64,000 nucleotides of DNA from Arsenicibacter rosenii (GCF_001870735.1 NZ_MORL01000002.1:310001-374000), one strand, 5' to 3'. Positions 9,009-18,569 are shown, numbered from the stretch's first letter. A program made the numbers and translations. The notes: generated from the sequence alone by a model not told the origin.

Positions 9009-9908
9009 TTAATCCGCCGATTCAATTTCCTGCTTATATTGAGCAAAGGCTTTAAAAAGGGCAAAGGCAATCTCTTCCTGACCTTCTTCGGAGGCCAGAT
9101 ACGCTTCTTCGTTCGGGTTAGTCAGGAAGCCGGTTTCGACCAGTACACTGGGCATGGTTGTCCGCCATAGTACCACAAATCCGGCTTGTTTTACGCCGCG
9201 GCTATGCCGTTCGGCGTTGCTGTTGAAGCTGCGCTCCACCTTTTCGGCAAAGTTGATGCTGCTGCCCATAAAGGCGTGCTGGTAATTGGCCAGCATGATG
9301 TGGGCCAGCGGCGAGTTCGGGTTAAACCCCTTGTATGTCTGCTGGTAATTGGCTTCCTGCAGGATAACCGAGTTCTCCCGTTTGGCTACTTCGAGGTTGC
9401 CTTCGGTTTTGTGAAGCCCCAGCGTATAGGTTTCCGTGCCATATAACCGGCTCGACTGCGCATTGGCGTTGACGTGAATCGAAATAAACAGGTCGGCCCG
9501 GTTGCGGTTAGCAATGGCAGAGCGCTCGGCGAGTTCGACAAAGTGATCGCTGGCCCGCGTCAGAATAACCCGGACGTTCGGCATTTCGGTTTTTATCTGC
9601 CGCGCCAGCTGTAATCCGATTTTCAGCACAATCCGTGACTCGCGGTTACGTTTTGTCATACAGCCGGGGTCCTTGCCACCGTGGCCGGGATCGATTACGA
9701 CCGTACGCAGCCGGTTTGGCCCGCCTTCCGGGGTGGCTGGCTGGCTGTTGGCGATGGTGTCCTGAAATACCGGCTGTTGCTGAACCGTCAGCGCCAGTAA
9801 GGGCCATACCAGGATCATAACAGGCCCGCCGATTGTGCCAAACAGGACTTTAATAATTTTTAACGGCACAATCTGTTTGAAAGCAATGATTGGAAAAGCC
9901 TTCGTCAT
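9009..9908 (-). CDS. N-acetylmuramoyl-L-alanine amidase (Amidase_3)
   Basis: Zinc amidase of 299 aa that cuts the bond between MurNAc and the peptide stem, acting in the periplasm. A hydrophobic N-terminal segment (about residues 19-40) is a signal or anchor. The catalytic domain begins at VVIDPGHGGKDPG (zinc His plus the conserved Gly-rich turn). The acidic zinc ligand helix and the SIHVNAN motif follow, and LVETGFLTNPNEE near the end carries the catalytic Glu. All hallmarks of Amidase_3 are present. It is divergent from lptD with only 41 bp between the two ATGs, so their promoters must overlap. Same strand as MlaD, 199 bp away. Confidence 0.9.
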   Translation of the reverse strand: MTKAFPIIAFKQIVPLKIIKVLFGTIGGPVMILVWPLLALTVQQQPVFQDTIANSQPATPEGGPNRLRTVVIDPGHGGKDPGCMTKRNRESRIVLKIGLQLARQIKTEMPNVRVILTRASDHFVELAERSAIANRNRADLFISIHVNANAQSSRLYGTETYTLGLHKTEGNLEVAKRENSVILQEANYQQTYKGFNPNSPLAHIMLANYQHAFMGSSINFAEKVERSFNSNAERHSRGVKQAGFVVLWRTTMPSVLVETGFLTNPNEEAYLASEEGQEEIAFALFKAFAQYKQEIESAD

Positions 9909-9949
9909 AACTTTGCATAACCCGGGTTGTGGGTATTTTAGTAAATCTA

Positions 9950-12883
9950 ATGTCTTTGACAAAACTGGTAAATACATACTTTATTATACGGACCGTATCA
10001 AAATGCGTATCGGGAGCCATTTTGATCGGGCTGGTGCTTCTGTTTCAGGTAACTCAGGCACAGACAGTACCACAACAACCGGCTAAAGGTGGTCTTCCGG
10101 CTCCGCCCACACCGGCACAGACCGTACCGGATAAGCCAACCGGCTCGCCGGGGGTGATCCGTGCCCTCTCCGGCCGTGACTCCTCTGCCGTTGCCGGCCG
10201 CGATACCCTGCGGCAGGATTCCCTTAAAACAGACGATAGTTTCCGGACAACGGTCACCTATTCGTCGAGGGATTCAACCATTTATTCGGCCAACGGGCAG
10301 ATTATGGAACTGTACGGTGATGCAAAGGTAACATACGGCGATATAGCACTCAACGCCGACTACATCCGGCTGAACTATACGACCAACGAAGTATATGCCA
10401 AAGGCCGTTACGATTCGACCTCCCGGAAGATGGTTGGTCTGCCGGTTTTTAAGGATGGTGCCGACCAGTATGATACCAAAGAAATCCGGTACAATTTTCG
10501 GACCAAAAAGGGAAAAATTCAGGGTGTTGTTACGCAGCAGGGCGAAGGTAATATTCGCGGGAAGGATGTTAAGAAAGATGCCGACGACAATATGTATATC
10601 CGGGGAGCTATCTATACCACCTGTAACCTGGCCACACCACACTTCCACATTAACGCTACCAAGCTGAAAGTTGTTCATAATAAACAGGTAATTGCCGGAC
10701 CCTTTAATCTGGTAGTCAATCAGATACCGCTGCCGATCGGGTTGCCGTTCGGGTTTTTTCCGTTTCCGAAGAAAAAGGACAACGGGGTGTCAGGCATTCT
10801 GATGCCGCAATATGGTGAGGAACCCAACGGGCGGGGTTATTATCTGCGCGACGGAGGGTATTACTGGGCGGTAAATGAGCATTTGGGCCTGCAGTTCCGC
10901 GGGCAGATTTATTCTAAAGGAAGCTGGGGCCTTGGCACGACAGCCGCCTACAACAAACGCTACTATTACAGCGGCGGATTTGACCTGCGCTATGCCCGCA
11001 ACCGCTCCGGCGACCGCGTCGATACAACCCAGAGTCCGCGGAACGATTTTTCGATTACATGGTCCCATTCTCCCGTGCCGCGCGGGCGGGGAACGTTCTC
11101 GGCCAACGTAAACGTGACCAGCAACAGCTATAACTCGACGAACTCCTATGATGTGCAGCGGTATACATCCAACGTAGCCGGTTCATCGGTGCAGTATAAC
11201 CGGACGTTTGGGCAGTATGTGCGGTCAGGGGCGAGTTTCCGGGTAAACCAGCAGTTTGGGCAGATCAACCCGGTAACCTTCCGGAAAGAAAACGGTAAGA
11301 CCGACATCTCTACGGATTTCAACCTTGGGGTTAACCAGATCTCGCCTTTTGCGCTGAACGGCGGTTCGGGCCGGTGGTATGAAAGCTTCCGGGTTGGTTT
11401 TGATTTCCGTGGTCAGGCAACCATTAATAACACCCGCCGCACGCAGGTAGATACCACAGGCCTTGGCTTTACCGTCATTCCGCCGGATGGCGTAATCTTA
11501 AAAAGCCGGGCCGAGTACATTGCCGACAGTATTGCCCGGGCGCAGGCTATCCGTGACGGGCAAGTGGTAACGGACCCGAATATATTTGCCTTTAGCTGGG
11601 GTAACCGTGAAACAATCTGGCGGAATGGTACGATCCAGAGTTCATACAGTATCCCGATTTCGCTGCCTAACGTGAAGCTGTTTAAGTACATCAACCTGAC
11701 GCCGGGCTTCTCGCTGGCCGGAGATCTGTACACCAAGAAGCTCAACTACACGTATATCCCATCGCAGAAAGGCGTCCGGATCGATACACTGAAAGGGCTG
11801 TTCCCGACCTACAATTTTGCGGTAAACGCCAGCATGAACACGCGGGTATACGGGACGTTCTTCTTCAAAGGCAAACGCCTGCAGGCAATCCGGCACACGC
11901 TGGCACCGTCCATTGCGTTCAGCTATGTACCGGACTTTTCCAATCCGTCGTTCGGGATGTTTCAGGAACTGCCGGAGGAGCTGGGGCTGCCGTCGTATAA
12001 GCGCCGGATTTCGCGTTTCCGCGGCTTAGGTGGTTCGGCCGGATCGGCCACGTCGGGGCAGTCGGCGTTTATTTCGTTTGGTTTCGTGAACCAGCTCGAA
12101 ATGAAAGTCCGGTCGCGCAGCGATTCGGCGGGCAGCGAGTTCAAGAAAATTCCGATTTTTGATAACATCAGCATGACCGGCAGCTACAACATGCTGGCGG
12201 CCGAATATAAGCTGTCGAATATAAACCTGAGCGCCAACACGCAGATTTTCAAGAATATCAGCTTCAACTTCTCGGCTACCTTTGATCCGTACAGCTATGT
12301 AGAAGTGCCCACCAGTTCAACGGCATCAACCTCGGGCGTCCGGAATTTCGTCCGTGTCAACCGCTATGCTGTATCCGAAGGGCAAGGACTGGCCCACCTG
12401 CAAAGTGCGCAGATCTTCCTGAGCGGCCGGCTGGCCCCTCCGGGTGCCGATAAGTCAAAACGCCCTGTTCCGGGCGCATCAGACGCGACCATGCGGGCCA
12501 TCAATACCAATCCGGACCTGTATGTCGACTTTAATATCCCCTGGTCGCTCAACGCCAGCTATTCGTTCGGGGTCAGCAATTATCCGGGAGCGCCAAGTGC
12601 TATCATCCAGACCCTCAACCTGACGGGTGATTTCAGCCTGACGCCGAAGTGGAAATTTACGTTCAGTACAGGGTTTGACTTCCAGGCAAAACGCCCGTCG
12701 CTGACCACCGTAGGGGCCACGCGTGACCTGCACTGCTGGGATATGTCGTTTAACTGGACACCGTTTGCGGGCAGTGCCCAGCGGGTCAGTAACTACTCGT
12801 TTGAATTACGCGCCCGTTCGTCCATTCTTCAGGAGCTTAAGCTCAGCCGTCGCCGGAGTTTCTACGACCGGGGCGGATTCTAG
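9950..12883 (+). CDS. lptD: LPS-assembly outer-membrane protein LptD-like
   Basis: Outer-membrane translocon that inserts lipopolysaccharide into the outer leaflet, 977 aa. A Sec signal peptide runs to about residue 37 (GLVLLFQVTQAQ). A proline/glutamine-rich stretch leads into the periplasmic beta-jellyroll (ANGQIMELYGDAKVTYGDI and DYIRLNYTTNEVYAKGRYD). The cysteine-free Bacteroidota form of the barrel follows, with GIPFPIG-like text IPLPIGLPFGFFPFP and many Tyr/Arg-rich strands. ATG 9950 was chosen because a GTG seven codons upstream adds nothing to the signal. Its partner LptE is not visible here. Assignment rests on the conserved N-terminal half and its neighbours. Confidence 0.85.
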   Translation: MSLTKLVNTYFIIRTVSKCVSGAILIGLVLLFQVTQAQTVPQQPAKGGLPAPPTPAQTVPDKPTGSPGVIRALSGRDSSAVAGRDTLRQDSLKTDDSFRTTVTYSSRDSTIYSANGQIMELYGDAKVTYGDIALNADYIRLNYTTNEVYAKGRYDSTSRKMVGLPVFKDGADQYDTKEIRYNFRTKKGKIQGVVTQQGEGNIRGKDVKKDADDNMYIRGAIYTTCNLATPHFHINATKLKVVHNKQVIAGPFNLVVNQIPLPIGLPFGFFPFPKKKDNGVSGILMPQYGEEPNGRGYYLRDGGYYWAVNEHLGLQFRGQIYSKGSWGLGTTAAYNKRYYYSGGFDLRYARNRSGDRVDTTQSPRNDFSITWSHSPVPRGRGTFSANVNVTSNSYNSTNSYDVQRYTSNVAGSSVQYNRTFGQYVRSGASFRVNQQFGQINPVTFRKENGKTDISTDFNLGVNQISPFALNGGSGRWYESFRVGFDFRGQATINNTRRTQVDTTGLGFTVIPPDGVILKSRAEYIADSIARAQAIRDGQVVTDPNIFAFSWGNRETIWRNGTIQSSYSIPISLPNVKLFKYINLTPGFSLAGDLYTKKLNYTYIPSQKGVRIDTLKGLFPTYNFAVNASMNTRVYGTFFFKGKRLQAIRHTLAPSIAFSYVPDFSNPSFGMFQELPEELGLPSYKRRISRFRGLGGSAGSATSGQSAFISFGFVNQLEMKVRSRSDSAGSEFKKIPIFDNISMTGSYNMLAAEYKLSNINLSANTQIFKNISFNFSATFDPYSYVEVPTSSTASTSGVRNFVRVNRYAVSEGQGLAHLQSAQIFLSGRLAPPGADKSKRPVPGASDATMRAINTNPDLYVDFNIPWSLNASYSFGVSNYPGAPSAIIQTLNLTGDFSLTPKWKFTFSTGFDFQAKRPSLTTVGATRDLHCWDMSFNWTPFAGSAQRVSNYSFELRARSSILQELKLSRRRSFYDRGGF

Positions 12884-12886
12884 GAA

Positions 12887-12928
12887 GATGTACGATGTAC
12901 GATGTACGATGTACGAGTGACGATGTAC
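12887..12928. repeat. Heptamer tandem repeat GATGTAC x6
   Basis: Six consecutive 7-bp units immediately after lptD. Five are exactly GATGTAC and the fifth unit reads GAGTGAC. The tract starts 4 bp after the lptD stop and sits before a strong terminator. No coding role is seen. Confidence 0.9.
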
Positions 12929-12982
12929 GATTTGTGTATGAACTCACGGATTCATAAGCTGACCGGGGCGGTTTCTAATAAC

Positions 12983-13017
12983 AAAAAAGCGGGTAAGGAG
13001 CTCTTACCCGCTTTTTT
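12983..13017. terminator. Bidirectional terminator between lptD and SRPBCC gene
   Basis: A 15-bp perfect stem (AAAAAAGCGGGTAAG and its complement) encloses a 5-nt loop, with runs of A on one side and T on the other. It therefore works as an intrinsic terminator in both directions for the two convergent genes. It ends 1 bp before the stop of the minus-strand gene at 13019. Confidence 0.9.
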
Positions 13018-13018
13018 G

Positions 13019-13828
13019 TTAATGAACCGGCGTTTGCCACGAAGGAACGGGTTCGTTGAGCGATGGATTGATGCGTTCCTGCACCGGGTTCATCGGCCCC
13101 GTGTTGGTTTCGAGATAGTGCTTGAAGCGTTTGATGTCGTCCTTGATCATTTTCTTAAAGACCGGGTTGAACAGGCTGGCCAGGGCTTCGCCCACCAGTC
13201 CTTCCGGAGCCCGGTACTTGATGGTAGCGATGATGGTTGTGCCTCCGTCGGGTGCGTCAATAAACTGGACTTCTCCTGAGTTATCGACGGTGGCCCCCGG
13301 GACAGAGCGCCACATCAGCCGGTTATTGGTATCTTCTTCGGTGATTTCGGCATCCCATTCAATTTTTGACATCGACTGAACGGTCTGATTCTGCACGTCG
13401 AGGCGTGCGACCCAGTGCGAGCGTTTGGCGTCGAGTTGCTCCACACGTTCGAGGTGATGCATGAAGCGGGGCAGGTTTTCGAGCTGCCGCCAATGCTGGT
13501 ATACGTCGGCACGCGGCTGCTCAACCGTGACGGTCTGATGGATCTCCATCACTTTGGTTTCGGTTTTACCGTCTGCCGTATTACGGCCGATAGCCTCGTT
13601 AACCGGGCAGTGACCGGTTGCGCCGCGGAAGGCGAGTGCGCCGCCGATAGCGGCGAGCAAGGCCCCGCCGATACCGCCCCGGCGCAGGCCGATAGTGGCC
13701 AGCAGGGCCCCGCCGCCCATTGAGGCCCATCGTTCGTTTTTGCCGATATTGATCCGGCTTGAGCCACTTGCAATCGGATCGACCGGTACTGTCCGCAGCA
13801 CCAGCGCGTTTTTGTTGTTCGTTGCCAT
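13019..13828 (-). CDS. Membrane-linked SRPBCC/START-like domain protein
   Basis: Protein of 269 aa. Residues ~35-75 are glycine/alanine-rich with two short hydrophobic segments (MGGGALLATIGLRRGGIGGA, then LLAAIGGALAFRG), resembling the DUF2892-like membrane segment found in related proteins. From about residue 95 a START/polyketide-cyclase-like SRPBCC fold runs to ~230. It starts TVEQPRADVYQHWRQLENLP and contains the RFMHHLERVEQLD and NRLMWRSVPGATVDNSGEVQ blocks. These domains bind hydrophobic ligands, but no ligand can be named. ATG 13828 gives a start just before the conserved MATNN text. It is convergent with lptD through the shared terminator. Confidence 0.75.
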   Translation of the reverse strand: MATNNKNALVLRTVPVDPIASGSSRINIGKNERWASMGGGALLATIGLRRGGIGGALLAAIGGALAFRGATGHCPVNEAIGRNTADGKTETKVMEIHQTVTVEQPRADVYQHWRQLENLPRFMHHLERVEQLDAKRSHWVARLDVQNQTVQSMSKIEWDAEITEEDTNNRLMWRSVPGATVDNSGEVQFIDAPDGGTTIIATIKYRAPEGLVGEALASLFNPVFKKMIKDDIKRFKHYLETNTGPMNPVQERINPSLNEPVPSWQTPVH

Positions 13829-13916
13829 AGTCGTCAGGTTATGTATTACTCTATTTGTTAACCGGGCTAATGGCAAAATGTTGGGGTTAATCAGGGAACG
13901 GGATGGGCATAAAACC

Positions 13917-13953
13917 AAAACGCCCCGCTACAGGTCATGCAGCGGGGCGTTTT
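13917..13953 (-). terminator. Intrinsic terminator of rpmE2
   Basis: A 13-bp perfect GC-rich stem (CGCCCCGCT core) with an 11-nt loop, flanked by AAAA and TTTT. It lies 16 bp after the L31 stop codon on the minus strand. The A/T flanks could let it act in both directions. Confidence 0.85.
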
Positions 13954-13969
13954 GTAAGCTGTATGCGCA

Positions 13970-14212
13970 TTACTTCATGCCGTATTTCTTACGGAACTTG
14001 TCAACGCGGCCAGTGATGTCGAGAAGAACGTTCTTGCCAGTATAGAAAGGGTGTGACTGTGAGCTCACCTCGATCTTAACCAGTGGATACGTTTGACCTT
14101 CGAATTCGATTGAGTCTTTTGTTTGGACTGTCGAACGAGTTACGAATTTATAATCACTCGACAGATCGTGGAATACCACGTCGCGATACTCCGGGTGAAT
14201 GCCTTTTTTCAT
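13970..14212 (-). CDS. rpmE2: Ribosomal protein bL31, type B
   Basis: Large-subunit ribosomal protein of 80 aa. It starts [20 protein letters not shown] and has the SHPFYTG block near residue 53 and a FRKKYG C-terminus, all characteristic of L31. It lacks the four zinc cysteines of type A L31, so it is the zinc-free type B form. ATG 14212 begins the conserved text; a longer in-frame reading upstream is not conserved. It has its own terminator at 13917 and its promoter must lie in the 469-bp gap shared with nrdA. Confidence 0.95.
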   Translation of the reverse strand: MKKGIHPEYRDVVFHDLSSDYKFVTRSTVQTKDSIEFEGQTYPLVKIEVSSQSHPFYTGKNVLLDITGRVDKFRKKYGMK

Positions 14213-14681
14213 AGTATTTCTTTGATTTTCTTGCCTTTGCTCGGTTGCCGACCGAAAAGGACTGCAAAAATAACTAGTTTTGGGCTGGTTTACAACAAAT
14301 TGACGCCGGATTTCTTTTTTAGACCGCTGAGTAGATTTCATAGCGGCTGATTTTGGGCCGGACCGGAATATTTTCTAATTTTCGATACTGGTTCAGGCCA
14401 CAGGCGGGCCGGCTTTTTTCCTCTTCCAGAAATTAGACTATTCGAAGTTTTTACGATTTCGATATGATATTCATCACAGCTTCATCTAAGTGGTTAATGA
14501 TTAGCACTTACTAGTTGTCAGATAAGTGCACTAGAGTTTGATTTTTCGAAGGAATTGCAAAAACATGACACCTTTTCGTTTGCTTTTGCGTCTATCGGAA
14601 TAGTACCTTTAACGAATAGTTCATTTTGGCGGAGAGCCATTTTGCGATAAACAGATCATTTACGATAAACAACCAATAACC
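14213..14681. other. 469-bp divergent intergenic region between rpmE2 and nrdA
   Basis: No gene seen. It must contain the promoters of both divergent genes. Near nrdA there is an inverted repeat, GCACTTA (14504-14510) and TAAGTGC (14523-14529), with a 12-nt spacer that could be an operator or a small hairpin. It does not look like the NrdR box as I recall it. A weak promoter match is listed separately. The stretch is clearly AT-richer than the genes around it. Confidence 0.5.
14579..14611 (+). promoter_or_regulatory. Candidate Bacteroidota promoter of nrdA
   Basis: TTTG (14579-14582) and TACCTTTA (14604-14611) are separated by 21 bp, close to the Bacteroidota -33 TTTG and -7 TAnnTTTG pattern, with one mismatch in the last base. 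This predicts a start near 14618 and a leader of about 60 nt. Confidence 0.35.
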
Positions 14682-17147
14682 ATGTACGTCATCAAACGTG
14701 ATGGCCGGCGCGAATCGGTAAAATTTGACAAAATTACTGCTCGGATTGAGCGACTCTGCTATGGGCTCGACCCGGTTCATGTGCATCCGATTGAGGTGGC
14801 CATGAAGGTTGTTAACGGCTTGTATGACGGGGTTAAAACAACCGAATTAGACAACCTGGCCGCTGAGACAGCGGCTTCGATGACCACGAAGCACCCGGAT
14901 TATGCCATCCTGGCGGCACGCCTGGCCATCTCAAACCTCCACAAGGAAACCCAGAAGTCGTTTTCCGGAACGATCAAGCGGTTGTATAACTATGTGGATC
15001 CGAAAACGGGCGAAAGCGCAGCCCTGATCTCAAAAGAGGTGTATGACGTAATCCGGAAAAATGCGTCGCTCCTCGACTCCTCGATTATCTATGACCGCGA
15101 CTATGGCTATGATTATTTCGGATATAAGACACTGGAAAAATCATACCTGCTCAAAATGGAAGGTAAGATCGCTGAACGTCCGCAACATATGCTGATGCGG
15201 GTGGCAGTCGGGATTCACCAGGACGATATCGAAGCCGCCATTGAGACATATAACTTACTGAGTGAGAGATGGTTTACGCATGCTACGCCAACGCTTTTCA
15301 ACGCGGGTACGCCGAAACCACAGATGTCGAGCTGCTTCCTGCTGACAATGAAAGACGACAGCATTGAGGGCATTTACGATACCCTGAAGCAAACAGCTAA
15401 GATTTCGCAGTCGGCGGGTGGTATCGGCCTGAGCATCCACAATGTGCGGGCAACCGGTACTTACATCAAAGGCACCAACGGTACGTCAAACGGGATTGTA
15501 CCGATGTTGCGTGTGTTCAACGACACAGCCCGGTATGTAGATCAGGGAGGCGGAAAACGGAAAGGTTCGTTCGCCATTTATCTTGAACCATGGCATGCTG
15601 ATATCTTCGACTTTTTGGATTTGAAGAAGAATCACGGTAAAGAAGAACTCCGCGCCCGCGATTTATTCTTTGCCCTGTGGGTACCTGATCTGTTCATGAA
15701 GCGGGTAGAAGATAACGACACCTGGTCGCTGTTCTGTCCGCACGAATGCCCCGGTTTGGCCGATACATACGGTGAAGAATTCGAAGCCTTATATACACGC
15801 TACGAGCGTGAAGGCAAAGCCCGGAAAGTGGTGAAAGCGCAGGACCTGTGGTTCGAAGTGCTGGAATCGCAGACCGAAACCGGTACGCCATACATGCTGT
15901 ATAAAGACGCAGCGAACAAAAAATCGAACCAGAAAAATCTCGGTACAATCAAGTCGTCGAACCTGTGTACGGAGATCATCGAGTACACGTCGCCGGACGA
16001 GGTGGCCGTTTGTAACCTGGCCTCCATTGCACTGCCGAAATTTGTGGTAGCGGGGCCGGACGGGATACTTCGGTTCGATCATCAGAAATTGTACGAAATC
16101 ACGAAAGTGGCTACGCGCAACCTGAACAAAATTATCGACCTGAACTACTATCCGGTGGAAGAAGCCCGTCGCTCCAATATGCGTCACCGGCCAATCGGTT
16201 TAGGGGTGCAGGGACTGGCCGATGCGTTCATTCTGCTGCGCATGCCGTTTGAGTCGGATGAAGCCCGCCGCCTGAACGAAGAGATTTTCGAGACAATCTA
16301 TTTCGGTGCCATGACGGCCTCGATGGAACTGGCGAAAGTCGAAGGCGCTTACGAGACATGGAAAGGCTCGCCGATTTCGCAGGGTATTTTCCAGTTCGAC
16401 ATGTGGGGGGTAACACCACAGTCGGGCCGCTGGAACTGGGAAGAGCTGCGCAACGAAGTAGTGCAACACGGTGTCCGGAACTCCCTGCTGCTGGCACCGA
16501 TGCCAACCGCATCGACGAGCCAGATTCTGGGCAATAACGAGTGTTTCGAACCATACACAAGCAATATTTACACCCGTCGGGTATTGTCAGGTGAGTTTGT
16601 TGTCGTAAACAAACACCTGCTGCGCGATCTGGTAAAACTGGGTCTGTGGAACGATAGCATGAAAAACATGCTGATCGCGGCCAACGGCTCGGTACAAGCC
16701 ATCCCGACGATTCCGCAGCATATCAAGGATCTGTACAAAACCGTTTGGGAGATCAAGCAGAAACATATCATCGATATGGCTGCCGACCGCGGTGCGTACA
16801 TTTGCCAGTCGCAGTCGCTCAACATTCACATTCAGGATCCGAACTTCGGCAAGCTGACGTCGATGCACTTCTACGCGTGGAAGCGTGGTCTGAAGACGGG
16901 TATGTACTACCTGCGTACGAAGGCTGCCGCGGATGCCGTTAAGTTCACGGTTGAGAAACAAGCCGAAGCGCAGATCAATCCGGCAGTAGTGGCCGTTCAT
17001 GAGCAGCCGCTGAACTACCAGCAGTATGCACAGGAGCACGCGGCGCAGGCCGTAGCAGCCCCCGTCGTTACGGATCTGGAGCAGCAATATGCCGCCATCG
17101 CCTGTTCGCTCGACGATCCGGAAGGCTGCGAAATGTGCGGAAGTTAG
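14682..17147 (+). CDS. nrdA: Ribonucleoside-diphosphate reductase alpha subunit, class Ia
   Basis: Catalytic subunit of aerobic ribonucleotide reductase, 821 aa, cytoplasmic. An ATP-cone allosteric domain occupies about residues 1-95 ([20 protein letters not shown]). The barrel contains the specificity-site and active-site text [36 protein letters not shown] and NLCTEI. The radical-relay cysteine region lies in the [21 protein letters not shown] part. The C-terminus ends in Cys816-x-x-Cys819, the swinging thiol pair reduced by thioredoxin. It is full length for the family. The radical subunit nrdB does not follow: the next gene is a UPF0175 fragment. Regulation may involve the inverted repeat at 14504. 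Confidence 0.95.
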   Translation: MYVIKRDGRRESVKFDKITARIERLCYGLDPVHVHPIEVAMKVVNGLYDGVKTTELDNLAAETAASMTTKHPDYAILAARLAISNLHKETQKSFSGTIKRLYNYVDPKTGESAALISKEVYDVIRKNASLLDSSIIYDRDYGYDYFGYKTLEKSYLLKMEGKIAERPQHMLMRVAVGIHQDDIEAAIETYNLLSERWFTHATPTLFNAGTPKPQMSSCFLLTMKDDSIEGIYDTLKQTAKISQSAGGIGLSIHNVRATGTYIKGTNGTSNGIVPMLRVFNDTARYVDQGGGKRKGSFAIYLEPWHADIFDFLDLKKNHGKEELRARDLFFALWVPDLFMKRVEDNDTWSLFCPHECPGLADTYGEEFEALYTRYEREGKARKVVKAQDLWFEVLESQTETGTPYMLYKDAANKKSNQKNLGTIKSSNLCTEIIEYTSPDEVAVCNLASIALPKFVVAGPDGILRFDHQKLYEITKVATRNLNKIIDLNYYPVEEARRSNMRHRPIGLGVQGLADAFILLRMPFESDEARRLNEEIFETIYFGAMTASMELAKVEGAYETWKGSPISQGIFQFDMWGVTPQSGRWNWEELRNEVVQHGVRNSLLLAPMPTASTSQILGNNECFEPYTSNIYTRRVLSGEFVVVNKHLLRDLVKLGLWNDSMKNMLIAANGSVQAIPTIPQHIKDLYKTVWEIKQKHIIDMAADRGAYICQSQSLNIHIQDPNFGKLTSMHFYAWKRGLKTGMYYLRTKAAADAVKFTVEKQAEAQINPAVVAVHEQPLNYQQYAQEHAAQAVAAPVVTDLEQQYAAIACSLDDPEGCEMCGS

Positions 17148-17349
17148 GCTTTAATTACCATCTCAGTAGCTACAGTTTTGTGGTATTAACATCAGAACTT
17201 GTTAGATGGCAACTAAAGTTGAATTTCAATATATGAATCGATAAATGATCTTAAACGGCATGCTCAAAATAAGTTTGAAGATGATAATTGTGACGTTTGC
17301 GAACAATCATTATCACTTCCCTCTGAACTTGTTGTTTTAGGTTAAGTGT

Positions 17350-17553
17350 TTGTTTATAAGATCAATTGTGCAGGAATTAATAACTGCTCAAGCTATCAGC
17401 CTTTACCAGGAGAAAGTACTGTCAATGGGTCAGGCGGCAAGTTTAGTAGGTACGGATAGAATAAACTTCCGGAAACTACTGGCCGATCTTAAAATACCTG
17501 TAAATTATGATGTTGATGATTTTCAGGAAGACCTTGAAACGATTACGCAATAA
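17350..17553 (+). CDS. UPF0175-like small protein, N-terminus probably damaged
   Basis: The 67-residue reading matches the core of UPF0175 proteins: ISLYQEKVLSMGQAASLVG, then FRKLLADLKIPVNYDVDDF. This is a helix-turn-helix-like family often found with toxin-like partners. There is no ATG before residue 26; the frame opens at TTG 17350 only four codons after an in-frame stop. Upstream, a different frame holds SLSLPSELVVLG ending at a stop near 17343, which resembles the missing N-terminal strand. I infer a frameshifted or decayed gene. It lies 200 bp after nrdA and is AT-rich. No partner gene is recognisable. It ends before a strong terminator. Confidence 0.55.
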   Translation: MFIRSIVQELITAQAISLYQEKVLSMGQAASLVGTDRINFRKLLADLKIPVNYDVDDFQEDLETITQ

Positions 17554-17581
17554 ATATTGACAGGTTACTTACCACAACCTC

Positions 17582-17614
17582 AAAAAAACCGGCCCCCTCA
17601 AGGCCGGTTTTTTT
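17582..17614 (+). terminator. Intrinsic terminator after UPF0175-like gene
   Basis: AAAAAAACCGGCC and GGCCGGTTTTTTT pair over 13 bp with a 7-nt loop, giving a classical stem plus U-tract 28 bp after the preceding stop. It probably also ends nrdA transcripts. Confidence 0.9.
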
Positions 17615-17668
17615 GGGCCCACAGGATAGACAAATCCATTAGTTTCATAATCCAACTTCTTAAAGATA

Positions 17669-17676
17669 TAACTTTG
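17669..17676 (+). promoter_or_regulatory. Bacteroidota -7 box upstream of LytTR gene
   Basis: TAACTTTG matches the TAnnTTTG -7 consensus exactly. TTTC at 17643 is 22 bp upstream and could be a weak -33 element. It implies a leader of roughly 45 nt for the regulator at 17727. Confidence 0.4.
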
Positions 17677-17726
17677 TTGTTAATGAAAATATATAATTAG
17701 TAACAATTTTGTAGGCGCTAATAGGT

Positions 17727-18509
17727 ATGAGCTTTATTAATGACGTCATTCGGCATCCTGTACTAATCAGTCATTTATCCGGAGCGAATAATTATACCTG
17801 GGTGCATTTCAGGGCAGCCTCAAAACTCCTCATCAGTAAGCCATTACGTTATTTTGAGGAGCGGTTTCCGGAGTTTATACGGCTCCATAAGGTGGTGTTG
17901 GCTAATCCAACGTGTATAAAAAAGGTTATCCCGCCGCCTACCCTCAAAAAAAGCGGTGCGGTTGAGCTGGAGGATGGTACGCGGTTACCAATCAGCCGCC
18001 GCCGATGGAAGGAAATTTCGGATGCTATCACAACAGCGGGTCAGGAAACAGAGCTGACTAAGGACGCACCGGTGATCATGTTTGTTACCGGCGATCGTAA
18101 TAAAGGCTTACTGCTTCAGCAGTTTATCGAAACTACCTACAGCCCGTATCACGTACACATTATGCCTCAGGCAAACCTGGTTTGCGGGTTATTGAATGAA
18201 GTGCCCGCTACTGATCTGCCGGTTTTGATCATCCTTGATACACGGCTGTCATTTCAGGAGTCGTTAAGCGTGGTAAGGCAGTTGAAAAGCAATAAACATA
18301 CGTCTTTCCTACCTGTTGTTGTACTGGTCCGTGAAGATGAAAAGGAGGGCGTTTATCATCATTTCCTGCACTACGCCAACTCGGTTATCTCTGTTCCCGA
18401 ACAAAATACAACGTTTGTTGAAACCATAAAATGGCTTTGTGAGTACTGGCTCCGGTTCAACAGGTTACCAAACCAGGTCATTCTCGAAGAATGGGGTATG
18501 GTGAGTTGA
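17727..18509 (+). CDS. LytTR DNA-binding protein with C-terminal degenerate receiver domain
   Basis: Predicted transcription regulator of 260 aa with an unusual order of parts. Residues ~12-95 are a LytTR DNA-binding domain (YTWVHFRAASKLLISKPLRY, RLHKVVLANPTCIKKV, then LEDGTRLPISRRRW). Residues ~114-245 resemble a CheY-type receiver: the strand VIMFVTGD, then LIILDTRL carrying Asp171 at the phospho-acceptor position, and further alpha/beta text. The acidic pair of the first strand is reduced to a single Asp and the conserved receiver Lys position reads SVISVPEQ, so phosphorylation is doubtful. Normal LytTR response regulators have the receiver first. It is a single-gene unit between two hairpins, and its targets are unknown. 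Confidence 0.75.
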   Translation: MSFINDVIRHPVLISHLSGANNYTWVHFRAASKLLISKPLRYFEERFPEFIRLHKVVLANPTCIKKVIPPPTLKKSGAVELEDGTRLPISRRRWKEISDAITTAGQETELTKDAPVIMFVTGDRNKGLLLQQFIETTYSPYHVHIMPQANLVCGLLNEVPATDLPVLIILDTRLSFQESLSVVRQLKSNKHTSFLPVVVLVREDEKEGVYHHFLHYANSVISVPEQNTTFVETIKWLCEYWLRFNRLPNQVILEEWGMVS

Positions 18510-18521
18510 ACCATAGCAACG

Positions 18522-18569
18522 TAACACAAAAAGCATAGCTGTTTGTATCCGATTATGCTTTTTGTGTTA
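18522..18569. terminator. Strong hairpin after LytTR gene
   Basis: A 16-bp perfect stem (TAACACAAAAAGCATA and its complement) with a 16-nt loop starts 12 bp after the stop. The T-run is inside the stem, so the structure may terminate or protect the transcript. The remaining 18570-18816 shows no gene or clear signal. Confidence 0.65.

Noticed and set aside
14504-14529. NrdR box upstream of nrdA
   Set aside because: The inverted repeat GCACTTA/TAAGTGC does not fit the NrdR motif and only one copy is present.
16587-17087. Long open frame antisense to nrdA
   Set aside because: It lies fully inside a conserved gene, and its text is Arg/Leu/Val-rich without protein features.
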